Source: Leptasterias polaris | Taxonomy: Eukaryota; Echinodermata; Asteroidea; Forcipulatida; Asteriidae | Assembly: GCA_037783415.1 (NCBI GenBank) | Contig: JAZGTN010000029.1 | Location: 3,057,501-3,121,500, forward strand | Length of the DNA: 64,000 nt | Direction: 5' to 3' | Part shown: positions 22,701 through 37,700 of the stretch, one piece after another | Numbering within the stretch: position 1 is the first letter of the stretch | Layout: each line of letters opens with the position of its first letter | Translations under genes and position numbers: made by a program | The notes under the pieces: generated by a model | The model's database searches: none | What the model was told of the DNA's origin: nothing | Seen by the model: only the letters and a program-made list of their open reading frames with translations

Positions 22701-25700
22701 TCAGATGACGAAAAGAAAAACTTTCAGGCAGAATTTGTGAGGAAGCTCTGTGAAAGTGGACCCAAACTACTGACGTCATGCTCAGATACCTAACGTACGC
22801 AAATCTACCAAAATGCACCGCACGTTGCTAACTCAATACACAATCAATATCATAATGTTTGAACCATGGGTGTTTACCTGGTCTCATCATGCCAAAAGCA
22901 TGGGGAATGGGAAAAGTGTGGATGGCTCGGGCACAGTATCCAAATCCTTTGAAGCAAGACCCAAGGTGGATTTTGGAGGATTCCTCATTCGGGACGGTCA
23001 GGGTGATTAACTAAGGTGACTGGGGAATGCCGATACTACTCTACTTTCCAGTCTCATTATAAAGACAACCAAATGCCATCGCTTGGAGGCTCGGACCTTA
23101 ATAAACACAACAGTCATTCACTAATTGCTTTCCAGACAATGGCCAGACACAATCATCTATCTCCAGTCATCAAACTTGAGGGGCCACTTCTTCACCAACA
23201 CGCTTCGATCCTTTCCACTCAGCCGGTCATTATAATGCAGATGAGTGTCTGGCTAAAATGAACAACGTTAATTATGCAATTCTGACCTTACAGCACTAAA
23301 AACCACATTAAAGATATGATAATCAATATGGCCATTTGGCGAGACATAATGGCTCAGATTTCTTGTAGCTTCATATGGACAAGTGTCACCATGTTTACAA
23401 GAGGACGGGAGTTTCCTGTATGCTCAAAGTCGATCACAATGGGAGGGTCGTGGCCGAGACGCTGGTCCAGCACGCACTGGAACCGAGTTCTGGCGTTATC
23501 AAGAGTGAAGGTTCGGGTCCCAGTCGTGAATATTGGTGTTCTTTGAACGTATTTGATTTGTCTTTCGAATTGATGGAAACTGCGGGTACCCGTGTGTTGT
23601 TTAAAGAACCCGGTGCACTTACCGTGGTATCGTACATGTATAGATTACAACTTAAAAGTGAAAGGGGTTTGCCCCGGTGTTTCTGTGGGGCATATTTGCC
23701 CTGGTGGCATGGTTAGACTCAAATTGCGCCTAAACAGCGTGTAAACCTGACTAGGTACTGTCACGGTGCTCTGTATAGATACTATGTAAATGGTTAGAGT
23801 TCATATCACTATAGTGTTTATACGAATGTAAAAAATTATCCTTCACGAGTAGCATCCCAAGCACGGGGGACGGTTTCGTCAATTCTACTTTCACAATACA
23901 AATTTCTGTTCATAGATTTAGTCCATTCATCGCGGCCCTAAACAGTTCCAAAGGCTTTAGAAGACGCCCAAAATCTCGAACTCCATCACCAAACCAAATT
24001 AAATGCAACTGTAATGCAAGCATTCAATAACTACACATGTTATAAAACACATCAATGAAACCGAATACGAACCGAGTCTCACGTATCGTGCCCACTTCAT
24101 CTATATTTTGTTGTACATGGCTTGCGTATATGTACCATGCCCTGCAATAAAAAAATTGATCGTGTGGTTAGTATGTACAAGCTCAAATTCCCACCCGTTG
24201 ATACGGTAATGAAGATATTACATGCAATCCTCGTTCGCCGGCAGACGTTTCAACAGTTCGTTTATTCAACTAATTCCACGTGGTCTCCAAGTCTGGCGGG
24301 AAAATTCCACAGTAACTGAATCACAAGAGACTGTTGTTTTTCCCTTCACTATTCTTGCCATTGGCGTTAAAGAAAATATCCCTATTATTATTATTAACAA
24401 AAACAGTGAGACTTGAACAGTTTTTGTTTCGGATGCAAATGGGTGAAACATTTTGTGAGGTAAATCTAATAACATCGTGAAGGGCTGTAGTCTGCACTTG
24501 TCCGTAATGCGGCCATCTTTGTTTTTCTGCCACATCGATGTCAAATCAAACCGAGGCCCAAAGGTGAAACAGGCTTTTTGTGAATACAAAGATTGAGGAT
24601 CAGCATTGAGGCGGCTTCGGCTACAGTTAAGGCTACGGCTGGAGTTCTGCGTCATCATGCGTTGAAGTATGGGTGAGCCTTGGCACACTTTAGCAACCGT
24701 CGTAGCCGTATAGCTTTAGATGCCAATTCGGATTCGGCCTAAATGCAGCGTACAAAGGAACACAACCACAGATGGCATCGCGGTCTATTGCGTTGAGTTT
24801 ATTCGTTCAATTTTGCCCAACTATTTCACATTCCAATATTTTTTCCCTGATCCCCTTTTTCCATATGTTTTCGAAGGGCAGTGAATAAACCAAGGAGAAG
24901 TGAACTTAAGTTGTGTATAATATTAATATGCTCAAATCTGAAGTCACCATTGTGGTGATGTAGATGGTTGGTTATGGTCTGAAATGTGAAACTACAGCCG
25001 TGAGCTTCAAGGGTCGTGATATGTTTGACCGGAGGATCAGAAGGAGTGGGGCAGGACAGCTTCCCGTCTTCAGGATTGTGAATCTTCCATCTGAGACATT
25101 AACGGCTTAATTTTAAGTATATTAAAGTCCCAATTGAAAGGGAATCTTATTATTTGAAAGATTGATCAAAGACCGATGCAAACAATTTTTTGTCCCGGCC
25201 TTTTTTTTCGTAAGTCGGTTTGGTCGTGTTCGTTCGCCTTACCATAATAAAATAGTGCGATTATTGACCGAGAAGTAGGCTTCCAGACTTACAGTGTACT
25301 GCTTGCACAGCGAAAGCAGGCTGTAGATAATTGAGTTTTGCGAAATTAAACAAACCATATGATCAGTATAATGAGAAGGCAATTGGGCTGAAATCTCGTT
25401 ATGACATCACGTCTGACAACCTCGAACCAAGAAAGTATACGCAGCATGGGAAGAAAACACCCATTGGAGATTGCAGCCGACTGTGTAATATTTGGGCCAA
25501 GTTTTCAAACAGAGAAAGGACACACTGACACACATCTCGACATTAGTTTGAAATCACGGTTTAAAAAAATTGTCCGTTATGAATCACACAGTGTCTTGCC
25601 TGCCAGGAAGTGCTCTGGAATTCTCAAGGTCAATATTTAGTACAAGGTGGAATGATCTCTAGTGCTGCACAGTAACGAATCCAACATTTTGATTATATCT

Positions 25701-28700
25701 CGGGGGGAAAGGCACCCTACCTTGGTAAGAATTCTGCTGGAATTCCTGACAGAACCAATCTCCACACAGTATCAAGAATGTGCCAATTTAAAATGTGTCT
25801 ACGTGTTGAAAACAGTATTTTGGAAGCAGTTATCACTGTTTTGTGGCTCCCAGTGTGGGCATGATATTCCGAAGGAACGGTGATATCCTGTTTTACTTCT
25901 GTTCTAAAACTGTAGACTCCTTGCTCTCAATGATAAAAAGCAGACTGATATAAATGAAGACAATGAGTAATGCCGTGAATTACGCTGATCAAGAAAATAA
26001 TGACAATGGCACTCTCGTTTCTGGTGCAGTGTGTTGCATACAATTACGTTGCTTGGGTGTCTTATTTGTGTTCATTTGTAAATTAGGCTACCTTCCTCAT
26101 GAATGAGAGTAGCAAGATGTCTCTATGGTAGCCTCAGCACTTTCTTGGGCACCAATGGGTGGATTACTCGAGTCCAATAAACACAACAGACATCGGTGGG
26201 AGTGTCTTCGTGAATGAAGTATGGGAGCGCCCAGAAATTGACGTGGAGGGCGCACGTTGATTTAAAATACACCATTGAATATACATTTACTGAGTTGTTT
26301 ACAAAAAAAACCCACATGTGACATGTTTGTATCTCTCGAGTTATGCCGTCATACTAATGTGCAGGAATGTTAAAGAGTTCCCGAGTGATGTAAATTAAAT
26401 AGACATGTTTCGCACAAAATCACGAGGGAACTTACACAAAATCACGAGGGAACTTATACAATAGTCCAAATGTTAAACTCGCGTTGGTAGTATGGAAGAC
26501 TCAAGGGTGTCTTCTACGTTCACTTTTTATCCTAAGAATGTTCGCTCGTTTGAAGAGCTATTTTTAAGTATTGATCGTTTGAATTGCAGCATAATATTTC
26601 AAGACTGAGGACACTGCCAGTGCCCAGACATCATACATCGATTAATATAAAAGAGATATCAAATCATTAGATATCAAATCATCCAGGTTTTGTTCCAACT
26701 GACGGTCAGTCACCTCTAAGGGGCCACTGTTTATCAAGTTCAGCCACCTCGAGGTTCAAGCATTGCCCCACCCAATCCTCCAAACGCTCAAGTCCTGTCA
26801 GCACAACGCATCGTCAGCCCGAAGCCACTCCATCACACACTACTTCTGCACACCAGCACACACACACCTCGTAGATGCGAGGATGTCGTCGTCTGCTCCA
26901 TCCATGTAATATTAATTCACCGCCAGAGGCTAGTGCTTAGCGGTTAATTCCGTGGAGTACCCCCGGCCGGCATTTCAGCCATCTCGCCAGGCCTTGACCT
27001 GAACTTGCCGCGGTCTACACAGTTCGTATAGTCTGGCTGTTGTCAAATTCTTGATTGTTTTGTCCATTTCTCTTGGGAAAATTGGCGGCGTCTTAAATAT
27101 GCGGAGGATGCATTTGGGAACGGTTGATAGAAATAATAACTGTTTTTCTTTAAAAGTGTTCTAATCGAAGTGAAGGCTAGTCCATTATTAACAGACTACT
27201 TCAGTCCAGAGTGTCGCACTAGCGGGTTTGGGGATAAGGTGTTCGACGTTGGAGTGGTCTGGTGTTTTTTACATTTGCACAATATTTCGTGTATGTAAAA
27301 GAATATTTTCTTAGCAGTTAAGACGCCCCGTCTTTCAATAATCTCAGAAAGTCCGGGTACATCTTTTCTCAAATACTGTCTACTGACCCCCCAATGGGAC
27401 TGGGTGGGTGGGGTTTTGGGAAAACGTGCATTTTTAAATGCTTCATTGGTGCAGTGAAGAACGCGAGGCCAAATCCGGAAAATAAAATTGAAAAGATTGA
27501 CATCATTTGGAGGGATGTTATATATCCCCTTTAAATATATTCCAGAAGCCATATTCAAAAAGAGCGCCAGCCCCGCCCACAACTTGAGTCAACACAAATA
27601 AATACATCGCATCCAACCTCCAAAGCCCAGCAAAGAAAATCAATGATTCATCTCATTATAGAGGTGGCATCATTGCATTTACAAAATGTCGTTATCAAAT
27701 TTAATTTTCGACTAGTATGAGAATCAACCCCAACCATGCCTTGAAGTTTGCATTACGAGAGATCATACGATGGATTTAATCTTCACAGACGACACTCAGA
27801 AACAATTTTCTGCTGGTTCTAGAAATTCTTTGCAAGAAAGAATGCAATGACACTTTTCCAACAGAAGTATGGTCAAGGCAGAATGGAACGACTCTTAATT
27901 ATCCAACAGAAGTGTTGGTTAAGAAAAAAGAAATAAAACTTTTCCAACTGAAGTGTGTGTCAAGAAAGAATGCAATGACACTTTTCCAACAGAAGTATGG
28001 ACAAGGCAGAATGGAACGACTCTTAATTATCCAACAGAAGTTGTTGGTTAAGAAAAAAGGAAATAAAACTTTTCCAACTGAAGTGTGTGTCAAGAAAGAA
28101 TGCAATGATACCTTTCCAACATAAGTGTGGATGTCTCTACTTTGGCAGATAGATCTGTAGTGGATCAACCAGCTTTTGACAGAAGCTAGGTTTGCCTCAG
28201 ACTTTTTGTTCGCCTAGGTTTGGTTACATTTAATAATGTATGGAGTTCAAAGTTCAAACAAAATGGCGGCAACGTGATATCATGCCATCATAGAGCGTTC
28301 ACTTTTATAAGCGAGGCAGATTAAGAATGGGCTATTTAGAACTGTATCGATCATGAACGTTTTCTATATAACCGATGTTTCCTGACGATGATTCGAGCAA
28401 GCTAGTCGAAACGTTGAGACCAATTTAGCAACTCACTCCGTAGCAGTGATGTTAATAACGAGAAGTCCCATCAATCCACGAAGCTAAAATAGTAGTCCCG
28501 ACCGATTTCCTACCTCAGAGGTAGTGTAGTACTAAATAAGCAGGACAGTTCTTTTCAAAACTAATTAGTAGTCTCCCGAATTCCGAAATTTACTCCGCGG
28601 CAGTAGAATAAATAGCAAGACAATTTCTCAGGAACAAATTCACACAGTAATTTACACGGTTTTACCGCAAAATTGAATATACATTGATGCGGTAATAGAT

Positions 28701-31700
28701 AGATTGATAGATAGATAAAACTTGCTCGACAGCCTTATATTTATAAAAGTGAGGTGGCAAGTCGAATCTGATGGATATACAATACTTTGTTTAGTTCTAA
28801 CCTAGAAGTTCTTTAAAATCTTACTCATAATGGTTAATAATTTGAACAGATACCGAGCGGAGTGCACGCTACAGGCATCGCCAGAGCGAATCCTCGACTA
28901 CATTCTTCCATCCCCGAAGGGTCTGAGAGGCAAATGGGACAAGAACGTCAAGGAGTCGGAGGTCATTGAGCACATAAATAAGGTGAGATAACTCCCCCTC
29001 GAATGGTTCAGACTTGACCGAATAGTTCAGCCTGGAATGTACATGTAGGTTATAACTTTAGGGTGACGATGGGTTGACGTGGTTGGCTGTAACGCGTTGT
29101 TGGCTGAGTAAGTAGCCTGAGGTCAAGACGCTAAGTTGTTTGTTCAGTTACCATAGTTTTAGGAAGGTACCTTTGACAAGATGATCCATTTTTCTGCTTA
29201 CTACTCCCTTGAATAATAATACAGAGCATGCTGCGACATGACTAGCTGACAAACTTACTTATTTCCTTTCTGCAATTAAGTAGTGCTCTGACGTACCTCA
29301 GTAATGTTGAATAACGTTAGAGGGTTGGTAATCATTTTTTGAAAGCTAGATCGAGAGTACTCCATATAAATGGCTTGCATATCTCTCATGGATAAACGGG
29401 TGATCCTCCCCTTCCATGGGTTTATCAACTGACACCGGGACAAGACTAACCACCTGGATCATACTTTGTGTTCCCGGTATCAACTGCTGGCGTCCAGACC
29501 GTTGATCTGCCATTTTAATGAGTCACCAAATGCAGTCCTGCCGGTATCTTTTTGATGCAGTGTATCAATAAAAAAACAACAAGACTACTTTTATATTTAT
29601 TTATTTTCTGAACATCCCTTGCCATCATCACCGCGTGTGGTAATTATTAATATGAGTCCATAATAATAAAAAAACGTCGAGAAGTTCAGCCGACCCTTGG
29701 TGTTCATCATCTACCGGCACACACCAATCCGCACGGTGATGATGACTCACGATTAGTCCCTGGGTTCGCGTAATCCTGTTATGCCAACCAAAAAGGGCTG
29801 GCAATTAGCAAGTTACATTAATTTTCACCATGTACAGCCTGGCTGCGCCTTTTAATCAGTGTCATTATGGAATACATATACGGTGACCTTGGCTTGGTCC
29901 GTATAGTCATGTACCAGTTAATGTAAATTGCTCAGACTGGGGGAATGCCTCGGGGGGAGATTGTCTGTCTGCGTAAAGAAGAAGAAGAAGAGAACACAAA
30001 TGTATGCCTTGAAATTAAAACCACACAGAAAATCACGAGGCTGAATTCCAATAATAAATTTAAAGAGCACGCTGCACGACCCGTTTCTCTGGTAAAATGT
30101 GACCCGATTCCAGCAGGGTTATCCCTTAACAGACGCTGGCTTAAGGCAAGTTAAAACATTGAGAACCAGTCTAGTTCACCGCAAGTGGTCTGGCTGGGTA
30201 GTTCAGTGTTGAAAAGCATCCCACTTTTATTTGAAATTTATGGACCGATGAACAAAATTGGCGGGGACTAGTGAAATGACAAGGTAACTGGTTCTGCTGG
30301 CTAGACACTAAAACATTTAAAACCCGGTCCAGGTCATCAGTATTGTAATTTGGACTCTTCACCCTCACACTAATGACAGACCGGAATGAATGAAACAATA
30401 GTCCACACGGACCAGAAACTGAAGGACAATTCTTAGGGGATGTCCGCATTTTTTTAAATCAATATTGCAACTTTTGCAATGCATACAAAATGTGTTCAGA
30501 TTATACACTTTGCAATCCGAGGGGACATGGTGTTTGACGTTGAAATTAAGGCAGACTGTTTCCAAAACTACACAAAATTCAAAACGAGTAGGCTCAAAGA
30601 CGCTATCAATATCATCACCACAGTGATTTGCTTATTTCCTCTTTTTGCGTTTTGGGGGGTTTTGTGTACCATTAAGAACCAAACACAAAAGGCTAAGCAT
30701 TTTTAGCCAAGGCATTTTTCTCTCTTTATCTCTCTCTTTTTATAGTTGCATGTCTTCATTTTGCGTATAATGTAGGATAAGCAATAAGATGAAATCAGTG
30801 GCTAAACTCATCGTAAGATGACTCTTAACTGCTTGTGAAATCGGGCCGGTTGGTCTGATCTGATTTCCACAACATTACAACAAATAATTGATGACAACTA
30901 TTAATTTTGTTCTCCAAAATGGCGGCCGTCTTTATAGGATCTGATCGTAGCGAGGTCAGCCACACACAGCGCGGCAATGGGTCTCATATCGTCACGAGAT
31001 TTCCTGGATCTTATCTGCGTGAAACGCTACCCGACCAACGGCATGATGTGCACCCACTCCAAGAGCATCAAACGCAAGGACTGCTCGCCCCGTGATGGCT
31101 TCGTACGGGGAACCAACTATCATGGCGGCACCTTCTGCATACCGGTCGATGGGTAAGGTTGTTTACAGTTTTCTTGTACACCAAAGTTATCGAAGCAACT
31201 CTTTCAAACCATTGAGCTTCTTCAGTTTGTTTACGTGTTTAATGACATTAAATTAAACTTTTTAGTTAAACTTTCTTTGTCTACGGACGTGTGTGTAATT
31301 ACATAGTCCTACTTGACAAGTTTTTATACGGGGTATAAACTTGTAACTTGTAAGGTTCGCGGTTATGCCATTAGGTACTTCAGAAAGAAACTGGTAATGT
31401 TATTTAACAACTCGGACGTTTCGTAAATTTGTCCTGAAGACCATCAAAGCAAACATATCGAAACGTCGAAAACCTTTCCACGAATGTCACCACAAACATC
31501 CTCACTAGATTGTTTTCCAAACATAGCTAGTTTCAAAACCTGTTTAGGCTGTATTTCAGGTAGTTCAGTATTTTCAGTTACATGAACTATCAGATTTTTA
31601 AAGGCAAAGTATACTTTTGGTTTTTGGAGCCGTTTGATTGTTGTATAATCGTAGATATATTCAATAAAACTAACGTGTAACATTTTCGCTTCAAAAGGTG

Positions 31701-34700
31701 GTCGCGCTTTGGGGATATCGCCGCAAAACCGGAGCGAGTATGTCCACATAATAATCCCTATAGAAACGTTTCTCAGATTCAAATGTTGGGGCATAAAACC
31801 CGATAATATCTTTTTCCATAACCACATGACTTTGAAGTGAAACATTTCTCAAAATGCTTTATACTATCGAAAGCTGCTGTACTTCTAATAAAGTAAGTTT
31901 TTATTGCAATTAATAGTCAATACCAAACATATAGGACCTTCCCTTTGAAGGAGTACTTGTAGTGAAAATCTTGCTGAAATAGTTTTCACTGAACCATATA
32001 AGGACAATGTTGATTAGTTTCCACTGTGTATTACGTTTTTTCCCCGTACTCTAAAAACGTCCGGGTCAGCTTCCGGGTCCCATGGGGGCCTGACCCATTT
32101 CCGGGTCAGGATGGCCCATTTCCGGGTCGGCCTGACCCATTTCCGGGTCAGGATGACCCATTTCCGGTTCGGCCTGACCGATTTCCGGGTCAGGATGACC
32201 CATTTCAGTATGACCCGGAAGTTGTAAAAAAAAAAGGGATTTAACTCGGACTTTACGTCATTGAGAAAAGGCAGTTTTTGACTGACAATCCAAAGTTTGA
32301 TCTTTTTCAATTGTCGAACAGTTTTTTGTGTTTTTTTGTACAAGCGAGTTCGGTATTACTATTAGTCAAGTTATACTGCTGCATGTATGGATGGAGTTAC
32401 ACATCATTTCTTCCACTCATGCGGTTCTGCAATAATGTGTTAATGTGTGCCGTGGACATTTTCCAGTGCACATTACCGCTTCGCTGACTTTTTTTTTTAG
32501 CCTTTTGCCAAACTACCCACCTTCCGCACTCTCGAAGCATTCGTGTCTCATTGAAGGCCATGCGAGTAATAAGCCGGCAACGGGCACATTCTGTGTACAA
32601 GTAGGAGCTATATAGCTGTGTATATCGACACATTATTTCTGGGGAAGCAAAAGGATGTCACGCAACCCGAGCTCGTCATCCAGAAGAAACAAGAGATTCA
32701 CCGGACGAGAATGGCGTGCCAGTCCCCGGCTGTTCCTTCCCCAAAAGTGCAAGAAGACGTTTCTGATCTAGAATCGTTTCCAATCGTAGGCAGTTGATGC
32801 CCCAGTTAATAATAGCATGTTTTAATAGGCCTACGTAACTGCATTGGACCCTCGGATGGTTTTACGCGTGCACTGAGGCACTGAGTGCGGAGGGTGGTAC
32901 TTGTTAATCATTGAAATGGGGTGGGGGTGGGGGTGGTAAAATGAGTTTCGTATTTAAATTCTCAGTATGACTTAGTAGATTTTGTGTTATTAATGTTATG
33001 GTTCTGCAACCAAAGAATCACCAACAGTGACTGGAATCTTGTACCTGTAAGCCTCGGGGTAGGCATACATACGTTATTAAAAGAATACGATGATGCAAGA
33101 AAGTGTTCAGTTTTACGAAAGAAAAACTCTTGAGAACACCCCCCCATGTGTAATCAGGTAGGGATGATAACCCAATCTACATGCGAATTTCTGGTCTGAG
33201 GTGGGATTCGAACCGGAGTCTTTTGAGATTAAAGGCTGTGACATGTACTGTTATGTCAACCTTTGAACCAGTGAAACAACATTGGGCTTTAAAGGGCAAA
33301 GAGGGCAGTAGACACGCAATAATCAGTCTTCCCAAATGGACAGCTCAATGCAGATTGCTGTAACTATTTGAGTTCATTTAAAACCTTAAAAGGCAGGGCC
33401 ATAGATTGGTAACTACCCCAAAAATTAATGACCATAAAAACTTACTTGGTGTGAAAAGATTCCCTTCGAAGTATGCAATATGCTTTTGATAAATTCTCAC
33501 CACAAAACATTGAAATCTGAGAAACAATTCATGCATGAATCGTTTCTCGGATTTCTAAGGGTTGATGTCCGTTCGTGAATGCTGCGGCCAGAGATGCGGT
33601 TGGTACCCGCTGTCACTTCGCTAAACGTGGATGGATTCAAAATTCTTGTGGAAATACCATGAAAGTTTTTGCTGTTTTCTCAACAAGTAGACACCGTATT
33701 CACCTGAAACTTTCACATGTGACTTTTACGGTATTGCATCCTTCTTGATGATTTTGCCTACAAATAAAATAAAATAATATGACCCTAACTTTTAAAGATA
33801 CAACTCACTGTAAAATATTACAAAGAGTAGAAGGGATCAAAAGTCTCTCACATCATGTTTTAGTGTTTGTGCAAAAAACGCAGTAACTCTCTAAATAATT
33901 AGCATTTATACGTGACACGCGAGTTTGAAAGTACAGAAACAGCCTTCTCGCCATAAAATATCCCCCTTAAACGCTGACGTGTTTCCACGGTGTCCTCTCT
34001 CATGTTTCAAAATCGAGAAACGATGCGACAGTCCACTGGTTTATATTACATCTGTAATTAGTTGCAACATTCATGTTCTTACAATCATCACCGTCATCCA
34101 TGACATACGCCACGCGGTAATTACTTAATACATAATGAATGTCTTCCCGAAGGCAAACCAATAATCATGTGTTAGCATCCGAAGTGAACCTAACACCGAC
34201 AGCACTCCACACATACAATGTGGAGAACATCATCAAAGTCAACCCAAACAACGCTCTGTATAATTAGAAAGCCTTTTCAAAAGGTATAGAAGGATTTTTT
34301 TAAAATGTGAACCATTTGTAATCTATGGGGCTCTGGAAGTGCCATCTGACATATTGAGATGTCGTCATCTTAAATAATACGTTCGTGATGTCATCATCCT
34401 GCACTAAATTATCCCAGGATCTCAACAAGTTGGATGGCACTTCAAGAGCTCCATTGTAATCTCCTAGCTTACCTCTGATAATTTGTGTTTTTGCTATTTA
34501 TATCAATTATCCTGAAAAATATTTCCGTCCGAAACATTCTGAAATTTTACGACGCATTACTAGATTAGACACAATTGTCCCCAAACTCGTAGGACTTGCG
34601 ATCACAAGGTTGTGGGTTCGAATTCGGCCAAGCTAACTGCTGATTTCACAATAGACTAAGTATTGACGTCTTGTTACTTAATTATGATAGGCCTAATTCA

Positions 34701-37700
34701 TATTTCATAATTAAAAATAATAATCATACATAGCCAGCTTGTTGTTTATATCCCCTTGTGGGAGCTTTGCCGAGTTCACCATTTCATAAAAACAAACAAA
34801 CTAACAAACAAACAAACAAACAAACAAACAAAAAACAAACACACCAAAACCCCAATAGACCAACAATTTCACAAAACACCCCATAACAGACAAACAACAA
34901 ACAAATCGGATTCAACAAAAACCTGCAATTCTCGTGAGAGTTCGAATGCTGGTGTCCGTTAAAGTGCGTGAGTTTGTTTCCTTCACACGTCAAAATAATT
35001 CACGTGGAATCCAAAACGTTCCCACAAAATCTTGAAATTCGCGCTTGATTTTATGGGCGTGTTCCAAATGGTACAATCGAAACAAGCATACTGTTGTTAT
35101 AAACGTACAAAATAAACCTCCAAAACCCGATCGCTTATTCGTTCTATTCACTGCAACGTGACCACCCTCCTATGAAATTTCCGGAGTTTGGTTGTTCGAT
35201 GTTTTTATTGGAAATCTAGAGGATATGAACAAATGTTCTCTTTCATTAGTAATTAATGTATCATACCTCTTAGGGATTCCTTCAAATTTTCTACAGACCC
35301 GAAACAAAAAAATGAATCACAATTGCCGCCAGCAAACAAAAAGCAGATTTGATACAGCGTGTAATTCACTTCGTCGGCTCGTGTAATTGGGAATGACAAG
35401 CCAATATTAATGCACGTAGTCCATGAGTTAACATTTAACCCATTGTAATAATGATGGCAATGTGATATGTGATATTTAGAAAGGGGGGGGGGGGTGGGGT
35501 TGGGGTTTCTCGTTTCGTAAAGACGCACAAGATGTATAAATGAATGGTATGCATCCGCGCCTTGGGCGAATTTATTGCACTGGAATGCAATAGCAATTTA
35601 CGTTGAAGAACGGACGTATCTGATATAATGGATCAACCTTAATGGCAGTGCGAAGTAGAACAATATTTCTACGTTTCTACAGTGAGTTCAAATGTTTGGG
35701 GGACTTAGTTAGAGATAGGCCTAAGTGTTTGTTCCTAAATTTCATACACAAACGACACCATGCATGTACATTATACAGTTTGTAGGAACAGTGGTAACCC
35801 CACAGCATAAACCGTCCGCCCGTCCGCTGTTACGTTTTCCTTGACAGTCCTCACACGCTTCTAGCCCGAGGGTAAATATTGCAGTCCACTGAGCGATAAA
35901 TATTAGATCACTTTGACCAATCTGAAATCGAAGATTAAGCCATCACTGCGGTTGCTCGTAGATGTTGGACGCCGTCCCCAGTTCTCATGTGACGGTAGGC
36001 CGTCAATCGTCTGTCGACGCTCTAGTATTGTACGGCCTTGCTCCCAGCTTAAATACCGTTAGCTAATTCGTAGTTTATACTAATTAGTAGTGAGCGATTG
36101 TGGTCTTTTTATTTTTATTTTGTGGCTATCAATGAATCACTTCAGTGCAATTTAGATGATGTATTAAGCACAAGATTTAAAAACACTTAAATTTTGATTA
36201 CGAAGATTGTTTCTTAAAAATCATTTCTGAAAGATAAGGTTCTGTTAATTTAGGGTAGTATATAAGTTCATTAACGAGAACTGGTTTGTATTTCATTTGT
36301 TTAACCTCTCTCAATGGTTTTCTTTGTTCTAACTTACGTACGGTTGAATCTAATTTTTAAGAAGAAACTTTATTGATCAGGATATCTTGGGACTGAAATT
36401 GTTCAAGAAAACATAAGCACTGCCAGTTTTTACATAAAAACACGTTGCTAAAATCCCAACGGAGAGTGAGAGAAAAAAAAAATCAAATTGTCTGCACTCG
36501 CGATTTTACCGCGCGTGAGAGAAATCGAACGCGTCTGGCGACCCCAGGGTGCCACCTGGAAATGTCGGATTGGGTAGTTAGTGCACGTACCGTAAATCTA
36601 AGCTTACGATATATCAAGTGTCGGTCAAACGAGCCGTCGACTGCGAGGCAGACAATAAGCAGTGTATAGCTTGGTCTGTAGTCGAAGACGCCTTAAACGC
36701 TCTCGATTTTTTCCCCCTCATTTTTTTAATATTATTATATAGATATGATGCATCCTTATGCAAGCCAACAGGGGCTTTCATTGAAATCCAATCAGTGGAT
36801 GGCGGTAAAAATTGTTATATTTATTTCAGTGTTGAGTTTCGTCTGATACCGTCTGCGAGTCAGTCATGTCTCGGTGTTGGATAACGCCTACAGTACAGAG
36901 GATGCTGTACACACGCTCTGGTGAAAGTAAAAACCTGTCATACAGTACCTGTTACTAGTCATACGGCACGAACATAAACCTCATCAATTTTTATTGTCTG
37001 GTGTGAGCGAGGTAGGGAGAGATGGGATTGTGTTACACGTGGAGCCTTTCGTTTATCTTGTTTTTTGTTCCCCTGGGGAGGTTCTGAGTGAACATTCGTA
37101 ACATTCGAACGCGCCCTTAAGCAACCGCGGTGAATTTTTTTATAGTTCCCGGAACCGATGGCGAAATTATAGATCACATTGTAAATCTGGATGTGTTCAA
37201 GAACGAAGTAGGCATGATTGTCTCGAGATTGTAAATCATTACGATCAATATAAAAGAATTATTCAGAGTGAAAATCTAAGCCCCGGACAACAATATTGTG
37301 GTGGAAGTACTTAAAGGCACTGAACATGTTTGGTAATTATCAAAGACCAGTATTGTCACTCGGTGTATCCCAACATATGCATAAAATAACAAACCTGTGA
37401 AAATTTGGGCTGAATTGGTCATCGAAGTTGCAAGAAAATAAAGAAAGAAAAAACACCCTTGTTGCACAATTTTGTGTGCTTTCAGATGCTAATAAAAGGC
37501 TTCATGCATGAAGTCTTTTATTATTTTAGTGAGAAGTTACCTCTTTCTCAAAAACTACGTTACTTCAGAGGGAGTGGTTTCTCACAATGTTTTATACTAT
37601 CAACAGCTCTCCGTTGCTGGTTACCAAGTAAGTTTTTATGCTAATATATATTTTGAGTAATTACCAAACGTGTTCAGTGCCTTTAAAGTGGCGTCTTGCC

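Noticed and set aside
23445..23535. Functional tRNA gene
   Set aside because: Box A and box B are present, but no closed acceptor stem or anticodon loop could be drawn, so a SINE head is more likely.
24266..24688. 140-residue minus-strand frame in START intron 2
   Set aside because: No family resemblance, and two overlapping frames of similar length exist; expected by chance in an intron of this size.
30907..31095. Plus frame starting MFSKMAAVFIG
   Set aside because: A different frame over START exon 4; the true frame is fixed by splice phase and the SAAMGLIS segment.
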